A stretch of DNA of 64,000 bases. Origin: Lepturacanthus savala. Its lineage: Eukaryota > Chordata > Actinopteri > Scombriformes > Trichiuridae. Each line of letters opens with the position of its first letter. Position 1 is the first letter of the stretch. Under the pieces are notes generated by a model. The model made no database searches and had not been told where the DNA came from. It saw only the letters and a program-made list of their open reading frames with translations. The stretch is from the NCBI GenBank assembly GCA_030544235.1, contig CM060462.1:4787501-4851500 (forward strand), read 5' to 3'. This document shows positions 1-11,756 of the stretch, piece by piece. The position numbers were made by a program, and so were the translations under genes.

Positions 1-3000
1 ACTACACTTTAACTTCTGTAACTTGAATTATTTTCTTTTGTCACACCATTATAAATAGGAATGATTGTCATTATTAGGTTCAGGATTTAGTTTTGTACCA
101 AGAAAGAATGAAAGACACTCTCAGTTCTGTACAGTTCACGTGTTCTTCTCAGTTTTTAGAGCTGCTCAGTTGTTTTGACTGTCCACTTGGATTATTATCG
201 CCTTTGTTGCCAGTATTTTGATTGTAAACTTGCTGAGTTTCTACCTCACAGAGAGTTACCGCCAACATTATCATACTTTATATACACATACACTGCAGTG
301 TTTTTAAAAGACTTTGTGGATAAGGATAATTAAACTGTGTGTGATAAGAAGAGCTACAAGTTTAGTCTCAAGTCCACTTTGTGTGGTCACTTTTTCACTT
401 TTGAATGAATGATAGACAACAAAGAATAAAAGAATAAAATATACAATTAATTTAATATTCAGTTTAAAATCAACCACTGAGACATTACAAGGATGTTTAA
501 TGAAATTTCATGATAGGCCCTGTCTCCTTAAATAACTACTAATTTAAAGCATCCAGCAGTATACTAGCATTCACAAAGTCTTGTTGTATTGATGTTACTG
601 ATGTGATTTGTTGTTGATTTATAGTCAACCACAAGGCATTGAAGGAATCTGAATGTAGGTGATTAGGATTGTTCATTAATATAGTCAGAATATTTAATGT
701 TCTGCTTTTTTTTCAAGTTAATTATGCAAAAGTCACAATTTTGGTATTGGAACAACCCCAGTTAGCATGAGTTTTACCTAAATGCAAGCTAAAATTCCTC
801 CGGGGCCGCAGTACAACACCGGACCGACATGCGGATGTGTCTAAAACTAATAAATGGGTGCAGGAAATAAAACGTCACCATAATGTGCAGAGGTTAAGGG
901 TCGCACTGAGCTCTTACAGGTTAGTTAATGTTTGTTCATTTGTACGACTGCAAAGTCCTCGTCCGCAAGAAGCTGCAGCTTCATGTTTGTCTGCTGTTGA
1001 TGCTTTAGTCATAGTTTGTCCACAATTATAAAGGCAAACCAAGGCTGATCATTCAGTCATTCAGCTTGGAAACCACCTTTGGCGACAGGTTAAACACTCC
1101 CCTAATGAGAAGCTTCCCTCAGGCAGACACACACCACAGTGTAATGAAAGAGGTAAATCAGGGATAAAGCCTTCACAGAGGTATTCGTTAGATAAACAGG
1201 ACATTGTTTTCTCTGGATTTTATTACAGCTTCTGACAGCATAATGTGACTCACGGGTTTAACAGCAACACCACTACTTATTAAATCTGTACCAGAAAACA
1301 ACAGGAACAATGTTGCTGCTGCTCAGGGCACAGCAGGCCTCACACCATCAGCTGTAGTGTCAGGGTTTCCAGTCTCTCTCTCTCTCTGGGTGGTGTATCA
1401 TCCTCCCAACCCTGTCAAGTATTATTCTCCACTTTGCAAGACTCATGATTCTAGTCTTAATAGCCCCTTTCATTCATAATCCTGTGTCGTTGTGCTGCTG
1501 ATCCTCTTCTTCTGCCTTCCCCCCCTGTTATGCTTCCACCTTGAGGTTGAAATTTAAGAGGCTCCCTCACTCTTGAAGAGATGTTATTTTACTAAACAGA
1601 GCTTTGCTGAGAGCTGTTGATGAGGGTCGACGAGAGGAAGTCCCGGCATTAGAAGTCTAAACAACTCTCATGGTTGTTTTGAACAACAAGAGGGCGTGGA
1701 TGGGAGAAGGCAGCACGAGTTGATCGCTACCTGATGCTTCAGCTGCGTTTCTGGACTTACTGAATAAGATTAGGAAGTTGCTGAGAGTCGGCAGAAACGT
1801 GTTTGCGATCTGTCATTGAGGCGCTGAAATTATCACTTCAGAAGTATGATTTTGGCTAAATGTTTCATTTGAATCTCCGACTCCTCATCGGACGAGCGTC
1901 TGTCAGGCTGAATTACTGCTCTGCCAGCTGCCCTGTCAGGAGGAGCACTGATGAAAGAATGACTGCTATCACACACAAACACAAGAGATCAAAGTGGAGA
2001 CAATTTTATCATTCAGAAACATTTTCCCCATTCATTCGAACCAGTGAACTGCTCATAATTGCAGTGTTGTATGTGACTCCACAGAAGATTTTATTCCTGA
2101 AATGACATTACACAGAATCATTAATCCAAACACGTTTTCCTTTTATATAATTTTATGATATGCAGATGAGCTTCTAAGTGTTACTGACTGAGACAGCAGC
2201 TGTCAAGCTTCAAATAAAGTCAAGTCTTAGGCTGCATTCACACACGCCGCTCATCCTGGCCCACACATCATATTCTACAGACTTAAGAAAACATCTTTTT
2301 TTATTCTATAGACTCCTGCAACAATAATCATTTTAATGTTTTCCTATGAAAATTAAAAGTTTGGCCTGATTGAATCCAGTATTATTGCTTAAAAATGTCA
2401 CTATAATCTGCCTGTACATTTTGCGAGCTAATCATATTGGACTACAACTGGGTTCTCAGTGCAACTTTATCTAATAGAGAATAGAATAAAATCGATCAGT
2501 TAAGGTGGACTCTATGATTAATGGTCAACAGCCCTGGACGTCATATCCCGATGATCAAATTTCATAACAATCTGAGCACTTCTTGATATTTAGTTTGTTC
2601 TAAAGAACAAACTGAGACACATCTTTCTGGGAAATTCAGTATTTACTCCTTTTCTAATCCACTCATCCTCCGTTTGTCTGTCAGCATAGACGTTTGACTT
2701 ATATTCACTGTAGGAGGCAAACTCTCAGACAGGATCAGCGGATGTTAGTTTTAGGCTGGATGTGTGGTTGGCTGTAGAGCCCATGCTAGTGTGACTGTCT
2801 GTTTTTTTTTTTTTTAGGATTAACGTCTGGCTCCACGGGGGCAGCACGAGGTCATCTCAGCAATATTACTCGTCTGTGTTCCCAAGCAGAGGGTTCACTC
2901 TGTAATATACGTGTCTGTCTGATGGTAGAGTGTATATGTGTCTTTGTGGCTTGTTTGTTTGTTAAGGGGACTGTGTGTGTGTGTGTGTTGGGGGCAGTTA

Positions 3001-3060
3001 GCATGTGAGTGGGGGCTTATTGACTGGCTTTGGGTGGGCTGCAGTCGACATCATCTATCT
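1..3060. other. Intergenic, no gene seen
   Basis: No reading frame here has coding character; the longest are 64-82 residues with no family resemblance. The sequence is mostly unique and AT-rich. A small GC-richer patch at 790-920 ends in a donor-like GTTAGT, but nothing downstream joins to it. A unique block near 1,560-1,980 has no simple repeats and could be non-coding regulatory sequence; I cannot show conservation. Confidence 0.6.
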
Positions 3061-3064
3061 CACA

Positions 3065-3069
<5 letters not shown>

Positions 3070-3104
<35 letters not shown>
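3070..3104. repeat. (CA)n microsatellite
   Basis: An almost perfect run of CA dinucleotides, continuing into CAGACAGA. It lies 114 nt upstream of a GT run of similar length, so the two form a low-complexity inverted pair. Confidence 0.95.
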
Positions 3105-3108
<4 letters not shown>

Positions 3109-3215
3109 GACCTACTCCCACATATGTACAGTCAGCCAGCCCAGCAAAACAAAGACTTTGCTGATGAGAGACAAACTGCTGTGCAATGGCTCAGACTGAG
3201 GCTCATCATGCTGTT

Positions 3216-3218
<3 letters not shown>

Positions 3219-3264
<46 letters not shown>
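3219..3264. repeat. (GT)n microsatellite
   Basis: A perfect GT dinucleotide run of about 23 units, complementary to the CA run just upstream. The 120- and 97-residue open frames crossing these two runs are low-complexity artefacts rich in Thr-His and Cys-Val. Confidence 0.95.
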
Positions 3265-3266
<2 letters not shown>

Positions 3267-3544
3267 TTGGCCAGTTGTGACACCTATGCTGAAGTCATAG
3301 TGGCGTCTCTTCAATAAAAGGACAGCATGACACAGAAAGCAGTGGAGGTAGTTCACATTACACACTGAAGTGATTTGTTTCGAATGTTTTTTGGCCTCCA
3401 AATGACTTCTCCTCTTTTCATTCAAGTGTTTTGTTAATCATTGCTTCAACAATTGTTCCATTAGGCTGTGTTTCTTTCAGCTAGTGTGTGCTGAAAGAAA
3501 TACTGTCGACAGTTCATTATTCACGTTTGCTATTTCCAGCAAAC

Positions 3545-3790
3545 TATTAAATCAAGTCAATTTTATTTGTATATCCCAAAATCACTAATCACAGAGTTTC
3601 CTTAATGGGCTTCAGTTTGTAGAACAGCAACATAACTTCCTCTGTCCTTAGATTCTCTTATCATACAAAGAACAACTCCCCTTAAAAAAACTTCTAACAG
3701 GGAAAAAAATGAGGAAGAGACTTCAGGAAAACTAATTCCTCTTCCAGGATGGACAGACATGCAATACATCTGTGCACAGGATAGAATTCA
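3545..3790 (+). repeat. Teleost interspersed repeat, degraded
   Basis: The block begins with TTTTATTTGTATATCCCAAA, continues through AATCACAGAGTTTCC and a run of A at a CAGGGAAAAAAATG segment, and ends in CTTCCAGGATGGACAGACAT. I recognise this order of words as a very common interspersed repeat of percomorph genomes, here with many substitutions. Its superfamily (SINE-like or LINE tail) cannot be fixed from one copy, and the edges are approximate. Confidence 0.6.
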
Positions 3791-6700
3791 ATACATAAGA
3801 ACAGGAAAAGAGTTGAGTACAACGTTAAATAGAATAACAGAAATATATTGATTCATGGTGTCTGTGGAGGATGAAGTGACAGGATCCGTCGCAGCTTCCA
3901 GGTGCCACCAGAATAACGGCTTTATTAAAACTTATCTGCTGTCAAGTCAGTCACAGAAAGCAACAACTCAAATGTCCCAGCTGTATTGAGGCCAGGTTCT
4001 GTTTTCCGCATGGACGCTCGTCTGGACATTATTCACAACGACGAGAACGTGCATTGAGCTTTTCTGGCTGTGCACATTTCTCCTGGCGGTAAATGGATAT
4101 TCTCCCAAACTGTAGGAGCAATATATTGAATATATTTGCCGTTGTTTCTGCATGTTGTGTCTGCATGTCCAGGCTGCATCTGCTGTGGCCGCACATATGC
4201 ATCAGGCATTACACTGCACACTTACTAACTTGAACAGGTTAAGACACCCATAAATTATAGCTGTAAGGCCTAAGATTACAAGACTAGGATGATACTAATG
4301 AGTTGGTCAGCTAATGTTCATGGTATTTTCAGTCATATTGGTATTATGGTACATCACTTAGTTTTGTTGCATCCTCTGGTAACAACTTTGGCTCGACAAC
4401 CTTTGCAGTAATTATTCTTTTGGTCCATATCATGTATATATATTTATTTTTTTAAGCCAAAAAAACCCTCCAAACGTCAGACAAAGCTCTTCTCTTGGGC
4501 ACAATTTCATCAGCAATCTGTGCATCATCTCTAGTTTCACTTTCCTCCTCAAGCTAAAGGAAGTCTGTCTTTCTTTCCTAAATGCACCAGAGATCTGATT
4601 GGAGAGGGCTTTTTGTATAAAGTATACTGTTGGAGAGATGAATGGAGACTTTTCCAGTAAGACCTGCTGACTCGGTCACTGTAAAGAAAAGGTGGAGCAC
4701 TCGACTTGCCGAAGGCACAAGCTCCTACCTGTCTGTGCTTCCCTGATCTTTATCTTGCATCAAGGGAGTCGAGAGTCATTTATCAGGAATTTAACGGCTT
4801 TCCTATTATCTCTACAAGAGCTCAAATGTCACTTTATAACAATAGAATTTATTTTAATATTCCTAATTCATCACTTTTCATAAGTTTTTCATGAATGTGT
4901 TTATCAGATGTGATTGTGTGGGTTTTACCCTGTTCCATAACTTGTGTAACCTTTAGAACTTCTGACTTTGTTTGTTTTTGTTAACCACACAGCAAATGAA
5001 AGTTCTTTTGTTTTTTTAATGGCATTGAGCAACCTTTGTTTAATACATTCCATTTCATCAAGTCTTTGATTTAGGGTATAAACATTTTTATGAAGCCCTT
5101 TTGACCAGCCCTGCGGTCACATTCCTTGCCTGCCTGTGCGTGTGTGACGACTCGTACTGTGAGTGCTGCTCGCCAAATAAGCATCATCATCACTGTTTGT
5201 GCCCAAGTCCCAGCGTGCCCCAAGATCCTTTGATTAACCAAATATGGTAATGAAGACCAAGACTAAAAAAAGTGGTGTTTTCCCTTATAATGCCTCATTC
5301 TATTGAGGTGAGAACAAACTGCCAATTTATCTGGATCTGTTTCTCCTTCTCTAGTGTGTATTCCCTTATGTTTAAATTTCATTTTATTTATACGGATCCC
5401 TATTACCTTCATCATAACAGGAGGTACACCAGTCCCTATGCGTATATAGTCATGGGAAATATGCACAGAGATCAGCTCGTGGCACCAAAAACGCTCAGTT
5501 GTTTTGAAATCTAATAGTTAAAATCACTACCTTGTTAATCTCCTGCAGCGTTCTTCCATCCATGACCTGAATAGTTCCCAACTATCTGATTAGAAATAAT
5601 TTTGTAGCCCCTACGGCGCTCTGTGTGTCCGCCTCTTCTTTTATCATCACGTCATCAGCTGGAATAATATCAGCCCTACCAGCAGCCGGCTACAGCCAAA
5701 GCTAATAAGCATTCTTGTTTTTAATTCTCCTGCTGTGAGACATTGTTGTTTCAACTATGGCCATTTAAATGTGTCAGCGAAGCTGATGGTGCTTTAGCTT
5801 TAGAACTGCTGCCTAATAATATCAATGCCGTTCTTGAATTCCATTATAAAATAGTAACACATTTTAAGCATTTTCAAACCTGCACTTTCCAAAGAGTCTG
5901 TGAAACATTTTGATTTTGGTTACTACCAAACCATGTGTTTGGTTCAAACATTAAGAAAAATGGCTAAATTATATATGTTATAATAACATCTCTTTAAGCC
6001 AGTCCTTAGTAATAAAGTAACTTTTATTCATCTTAAATATGCAGGAATACTAACATTTGTATGTCATAATAAGTGAAGCTATTCTTAGGCCAGTAACTGG
6101 CATTTTCCATAGTAACCATTACCTGTAGTATCTTTGGCAGATGTTCACTGGTGTTACTTTCATACACAGTGCGGGTCTGAAGAATGTGTCACAAACTTCC
6201 ATTCTAAAACCGTTCAAGCGTTATGTTTAGATCATTTTTGAAGTGCTGCTATTGGTACTTTAAGTCTATGAAAATGCAACTAAATGCAATCACGTCATAT
6301 GTAAAAGGGTACTTGCGTGTAAAGAGGGGAACATCATGAAACACCTGCAACAGAAACCTGTAGTGGCATGTTCAACTGCTTTAGCAAAGTGGCTAACATT
6401 AGTACAAATTAGGCTCCTAGCGTTAGCAACGCCAGCCAATCAGCATTAAACTAAATGAAGCACCGTAGCTAGTTCCCATTGGTTAAATGGGCCATAATTA
6501 GCCATTTTCACCTGTAGCAGCAATGCAGTCTGCCTTCTCAGACACTCTCTCTGGATAAACCCTTCTCACCCCCATCCCCTCTACTACTAGCATACTAGCA
6601 GCCTGGAAGGAGGGGGTGGCTCCATGGATCCAGGGGCAGTAATTATAAACTTAACTTCTGTTGTGACATCACAACCAGAGCCATTTCTCAATGCCTTGTG

Positions 6701-8880
6701 TTTATCCAGGTTCCAGCAACACTACCAAGGAGGCCAGACCACAACATGAGTGGGTGTTCTTATTTCACAGTTTGTGTGTTAGCAGGAACACCAGAGACCT
6801 AAATATTTACACACACAAAACCTCCCTTTAGAAATAAAAATCCCAAATTGAAATCAGTGTATAAATGAACAGGAATACAGCTGGTAGCTAGTTAAATTTG
6901 AATTGCTTTCCTGGTGATAAATCAATACAGTTTGGATAAGAAATTTGTTGTTCAGCAATAAAAATAATACATGTTAGAGAATATGACTTATTAACAGTAT
7001 CAATAAGTAGCAACGAATGGGAACTTGCTACTGTAAGTGAGGCGTAACATTTACTGTGTTGAGTTGCTAACAAACTTTCTTCATGCAGATCAATGAATGA
7101 TAAAATCCTCTTAGTGAATTTTATCTATTTTAATCCTTTTGACCTCAGAAACATGTAATGCATTTACCAACCATGTTATAAGATAATCTGGCAACTGTTT
7201 CTCCCTTGAAGTTTCCTTCAAAGACATGCAGGATTTCTCTCTTAAGATAAAATGGTTGTTTGTAGGAATTGCATACTATTCTTCAATATGCTTTAAAGCT
7301 TTGAAGATAAACACACTATGGGTTTAATCCTTAAAATCCATGTTGGATAAAGGCAGCAAAGATAAGAAAATATCACCACAGGAAAGGTTTTGTTCAGATT
7401 CAATAGATCTCTACAGCTGATTGTGGGCCATGCTGACATATCGCTTATGAGTGACGGCCATGTCTTTCACACACCTTCCTGTCTTTTATGATCCCGTGAA
7501 GACTTGTGGAAGGGGCAAAGTTCACATGGTTTAGGCGAGCTGGAAAGGTGATCTTCCGGCCTGGCAACGGGTGTCGGAAGTAGAAGAAAATAGCGAGGAA
7601 GAGCATTGCCCCCTGGGTCATAAGTCATCTAAAATGGTGTGATCCCAGCAGCTGAACGGATTAGTCACCATGTTTGATCTACTGGCTACACAAGTGAGGA
7701 CTTCGTCAAACAGGCCGACAGAAAAACATCAGCATTCCACTTTAGCAGAAGGCGTTCCTCTGTTGTCAACAACTGCAGTATTATAAAACAAACCTTTTAT
7801 TATAAGTCATTACCAGGTTATTAGGGCACATTTAGAATTCACTTTCCATAGATTTATTAAGTGCTCATATCATGCATCATGTTTGTCTTCATGTTAGTGT
7901 TATAGTGCAGTTATTTAACTATTTTGTGGTCTATAGTTTTAGTTTATGTTAATTTATAAAGCATTTTCACTTTGTGATTAGTTTTCTATTGACTAGTATA
8001 ATGGAGCCCAAATGATGCATATTTACTCTGATTTAATGGTATGTTTGATTATAAAGTAAAAGTGTTATAAAAACTGTCCCAAACACTTAATCTACAGAGA
8101 ACTGCACATATTCAGGAACGCTCTTAAAAGCAGCTATTAGGACTTCTGTGAAGTTGTGATGTCACACAGTCCACCTGCCCCCATTCACAGCCATTCAAAT
8201 CAGCCAATTAGAAAAGAGGCTCATGTTTGGAGGAAATGATGTCACCATCTGTCTATTATTTAACATTAAATAGTATCAATGAACCCATTGGAACCCGACA
8301 TGTTTTCCTATTACAGAAATAATATTTCAGTAATAGGAAATATTTTATTCTTGTTAGTAGCACTCATTGATTCATTGGTCTGTGACACACTATTTCTTCT
8401 TCTTCCTCCTCTACAAAGAACACACTAGCATCAAATTAAACATACTTTTAAAGATAAGGAAAGTAAGTAGGAAAGTGGGAAAACATTTCATGCCAGTGGT
8501 GACTTTAGTTTGATAAGATAAGCTATCATTTCCTGCTTTTAGTAGCAGCCTTCCTGTGTGTTTGCTGGAGATTCTGCTCCCTCTACTGTTTTCAGCTAGA
8601 GCACAAAAGACAGAACCCATTGGATGTGGCTGCACACGGCCATGGAGACGATGGTGCATCGGTAGGAACGATGCTACCTCTTTTATCAGATGTTTTTTTC
8701 CTCATGAATTTGCAATTCATTTGCAAGATGATTGATTGTTATTATTGTAGTAATTCCATTTTTCTTGGGATTATCTGTATCCACATTAAGGATCCATTTT
8801 GTGAACCACCACTCCGGTGAGCGTGTACTACTGTGACTACTCACCCTGCAGCTCTGGTGAAGGTGTCATGTCCCTGTTCA

Positions 8881-8893
8881 CCAGCAGAGGGCG
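8881..8893 (+). promoter_or_regulatory. CTCF-like motif
   Basis: CCAGCAGAGGGCG fits the core of the vertebrate CTCF consensus (CCASYAGRKGGC). Binding is not shown by sequence alone. In fish such motifs occur both as real insulator sites and by chance inside repeats. Confidence 0.35.
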
Positions 8894-9679
8894 TCTGTCA
8901 GGTCTCCTGCATTAAGTCCTCACTGTTTAGCAGCGACCAGTAAATGCTGCGAGTCCCTTATGAACAGACCAAACGCAGGGTTCCTCTGGACACCTGGTCT
9001 AAACCATCAGCGAGGGCTTGTCCTGCTCCTGCTGGGGGTCGGGACCCTATAAAAGGCCGTTGGATTAATCAGTAGGGTCACTAAATGATATGACAAGATG
9101 GGAAACAGAAAAGAAAACATATTTCAGACACAAAATGTGGATTATTTTTTCAAATTCGGTATTATAAGTGGTTTAGAATTATTTTTTTAAAGAAAAAATA
9201 CTGTTTTAGCTTCTCAAATGTGATAATCAAGGATTTATTGCTTTTCTTTGTGGCAACTATTAACTACTGAACCAAACAGACAATGCAACATGTGACAAGG
9301 GTTCAGTCACAGGCCAAAAAGTTTGGAAAGCACCGTCCTAGAGAGTCTTTGACGGATAAACTGCAAACATGCTGCATCTTGTCACTTTCTCACCTCGCCA
9401 CTTGGTGTTTTACACATTTGTTCATCTCCCACGTTCAGTCTCTTCTCTTCTCCTCCCCAACCCTCTCTGTCTCTGCCCCTGAGGGGTTTCACTTCCACTC
9501 CACATGCCCAGACAGTTGCACAGTCCGCCACTCCACTTCACGCACAGGTCTCTGCCCACAGATTAGAGGGGGTGAGACTGAGGGGGTGGAGGGTGTAAAA
9601 CTGCTACCGCTAACAGCAGTCCCCAAAAAAAACCTGCTGTTGGTTGAAGGTGGCAGAAGCAAAGACAAGTATTTAGCAG

Positions 9680-9960
9680 CAACACATTGAATGAATATCA
9701 GCCGCCGTGGCTCCTCGGCAAATATTTTAGGACTCATTGATGGGTAATCAACGCTCTTTCTGTCACGTCCACTTTCTTAAATCGATAACCACTCTTTGGT
9801 CGTCTTGGGTAACAGCTGTGACACACATCATTTCTAGAGATTTCTGTGGCTGGAATGTGAGCTCGCTCTTATGGCTCATTAATGCTGATGCAGCTCGAGT
9901 TTTGGCTTTTTACTGCCGGGGTATATTGCACTAATAAATCATGGTGTCACTGAGATATTC
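9680..9960. promoter_or_regulatory. Candidate non-coding regulatory block
   Basis: A unique, non-repetitive block without a coding frame. It contains a CTCATTAATGC homeodomain-type core, TTAAATCGATAACC, AATAAATCATGG and several E-box-like words. The texture resembles vertebrate conserved non-coding elements, but conservation was not tested. Confidence 0.2.
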
Positions 9961-10616
9961 ACACTGCATGCAGCTCTGTTAATGTCTCCAAGGACAGAAT
10001 ATAAAAATATAAACCGGTGATTGCTGCTCTATTTGAGCCTGCTCTCGCGCCAAAGGTAATGATTTTGTACTTGGTGTTGAAAAGTGATCGGGGTGGTTAC
10101 AACATCTCTTCTTTCACCTGAAGGTAGTTTGAACTGGTCGTATTCTGTTTGTTTAATTCCTCTCGGTGTTTGGTATGTGTAATAAGTCACACCGTACATT
10201 ATAAATAAACCGACGCTCGGATGAGCTGTTGCTTAGATGAAGTTTGATCCTTGAAAGCAGCTGTACAAGCAGAATATTATTAACTCTATTTCAGTTGTAA
10301 AGACAAGCTGTGATGTCATGATGTCATTACTCTGGCATATTGTTTAGTGTGGATTACAAAATCACCTGATCTGGACTACTGTAACACATTCCATGTGAAT
10401 AATAAACCGGATTGATGATAATGTCGTACACTACAGTAAGTTTATTTAGTATAAAAATAGCAAGATGCAACCTAGAGTAGAGATGTGTAATACTAATAAT
10501 CCAGATTAAGTAGTTGGTGTGCAGATTAAGATCATTGAGATACTTGGCTGCTGTTTCTTTGTAGTAGAATTTAAAGGAAAGGGGACATATGCACATGTTC
10601 CTGTGTGTATTGACAG

Positions 10617-10950
10617 TGGATATAAAAAGTCTACACACCCCTGTTAAAATGCTAATGTGATGTAAAAATGACACCAAGATAAATGATTTCACAACTTTTT
10701 TCCACCCTTAATATGGCCTATAACCTGTACAATTTAACTTAACTACTTTATCCTTCACCTGACTGATATCTTTGAATAATGAGATCCCTCTGATGCGTTG
10801 GAAGGTCTCAGTAGACCATGGCCTGTGCTGGAAGACGTGGCTATAAAATAGCAAGAAAAGCCACAAGAACAGCTGAACTTTGATGTTAATCAGAGGCACT
10901 TTAAATGGTGACAGGTGCCTGTTGACTCCAATTTAACGTGAGTTTAAAAA
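10617..10950 (+). mobile_element. Tc1/mariner-type remnant, internally deleted
   Basis: The left part reads GTGGATATAAAAAGTCTACA and then CACCCCTGTTAAAATGC, and the right part carries CAGGTGCCTGTTGACTCC. I recognise these as two separated pieces of a fish DNA transposon whose ends read outward as 'agtctacacaccc'. Most of the interior is missing and no transposase frame remains. The right edge is uncertain. Confidence 0.5.
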
Positions 10951-11131
10951 AAAAAATCACAGTTTTAATTTAATTACACGTTTTGAATTAATCCAAATGA
11001 AATGCAATTAATTGCATAACAATATTTGCCCCCAAAACAACATTTATTGTCTGTAAATGAATTTTAGTTGCTATCTGTGGCACATTTTAAACTTTATCTT
11101 CAACCACCGATAGTGTTCTTCAGTCCTGGGA

Positions 11132-11633
11132 AATTACCGTATTTTCCGGACTATAAGTCACGTTTTTTTTCATAGTTTGGTCGGGGGTGCGACTTCTACT
11201 CTGGAGCGACATTGGCGGTAACTTTTAAAAAGAACTGAGAAGGGCTGAACAAAAACGGCACTGAAAAGGAAATCATATTCTGCAGATCACAAGCTGCAAG
11301 TAGTAAAGTATGACATCTGACGTCAGCGACGTAGAAGAGGAAGCGCCGTGTCTTCTACCTCTGGAGTTAGAGGAGTTGATGATAAGCGACACCGAGGATA
11401 AAGATTTCATTGGATTTTATTTACCGGATATTTGGAGTGACACGGATGGTTTTGGTAAACTTCTTACCATGTTATTGATGATATACTTGATAGGAATAAC
11501 TCTTAATATGTCATACCAGGCAATTTACCCCAAAAATGCGACTTATATATGTGTTTTCCTTCTTTATTATGCATTTTATGGCTGTTGCGACTTGTACTTC
11601 GGAGTGACTTATAGTCCGATAAATACGGTAATT
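11132..11633 (+). mobile_element. Pogo/Tigger-like element, internal deletion derivative
   Basis: The element is bounded by terminal inverted repeats. The left end reads AATTACCGTATTTTCCGG then ACTATAAGTCAC; the right end reads GTGACTTATAGTCCG then ATAAATACGGTAATT. The ends match with few mismatches and include a TTA/TAA-containing border. Inside is a 5' leader, then an ATG at 11,310 opening directly onto an acidic stretch (SDVEEE, ELEELMISDTED) that resembles the C-terminal tail of pogo/CENP-B-type transposases. The helix-turn-helix and DDE regions are absent. I infer a deletion that joined start and tail. The superfamily call rests on the memory of such ends and tails. Confidence 0.6.
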
Positions 11634-11756
11634 GGTTTCCAATCAGTGTGTGTCAGTAAAACTGTCCTGAACCTCGACATAGTGGCTGAAAACATTCCGC
11701 GTTGTGTTGTCAGAAAATACCAGAGTGGGTCACCAACAACGGCGGCGTTACGTTAG
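11310..11756 (+). pseudogene. Start-to-tail fusion remnant of a pogo-like transposase
   Basis: An open frame of 148 codons begins inside the pogo-like element and runs through its right end into flanking DNA. Only the first 45-50 residues look like real protein: rich in Asp and Glu, with the word DTEDKDF, as in transposase tails. After about residue 50 the composition becomes that of translated non-coding DNA. It lacks every catalytic residue of a DDE transposase, so it cannot act as one. Confidence 0.4.

Larger units (their letters stand above)
3791..10616. other. Intergenic, no gene seen
   Basis: About 6.8 kb without a convincing exon. Open frames are 60-135 residues long and look random. 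The stretch includes a CTCF-like motif at 8,881 and a unique block at about 9,680-9,960, listed separately. A patch at 8,576-8,661 looks superficially like an exon (pyrimidine tract, CAG, GTAGGA donor) but its translation matches nothing I know. Confidence 0.6.

Noticed and set aside
790..920. CpG-containing patch ending in donor-like GTTAGT as a distal uaca first exon
   Set aside because: No ATG frame continues to the donor, and nothing links it to exon 2; kept only as a note in the intergenic entry.
2938..3425. Overlapping open frames of 64-120 codons
   Set aside because: Their length comes from CA and GT microsatellites; the rest has no protein-like composition.
8576..8661. Exon-like segment with acceptor TGTTTTCAG and donor GTAGGA
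   Set aside because: The translation in each frame has no family match, there are no neighbouring exons, and it is not needed by the uaca model.
9283..9690. 135-codon open frame
   Set aside because: Composition and codon use look random, and an equally long frame exists on the opposite strand over part of it.
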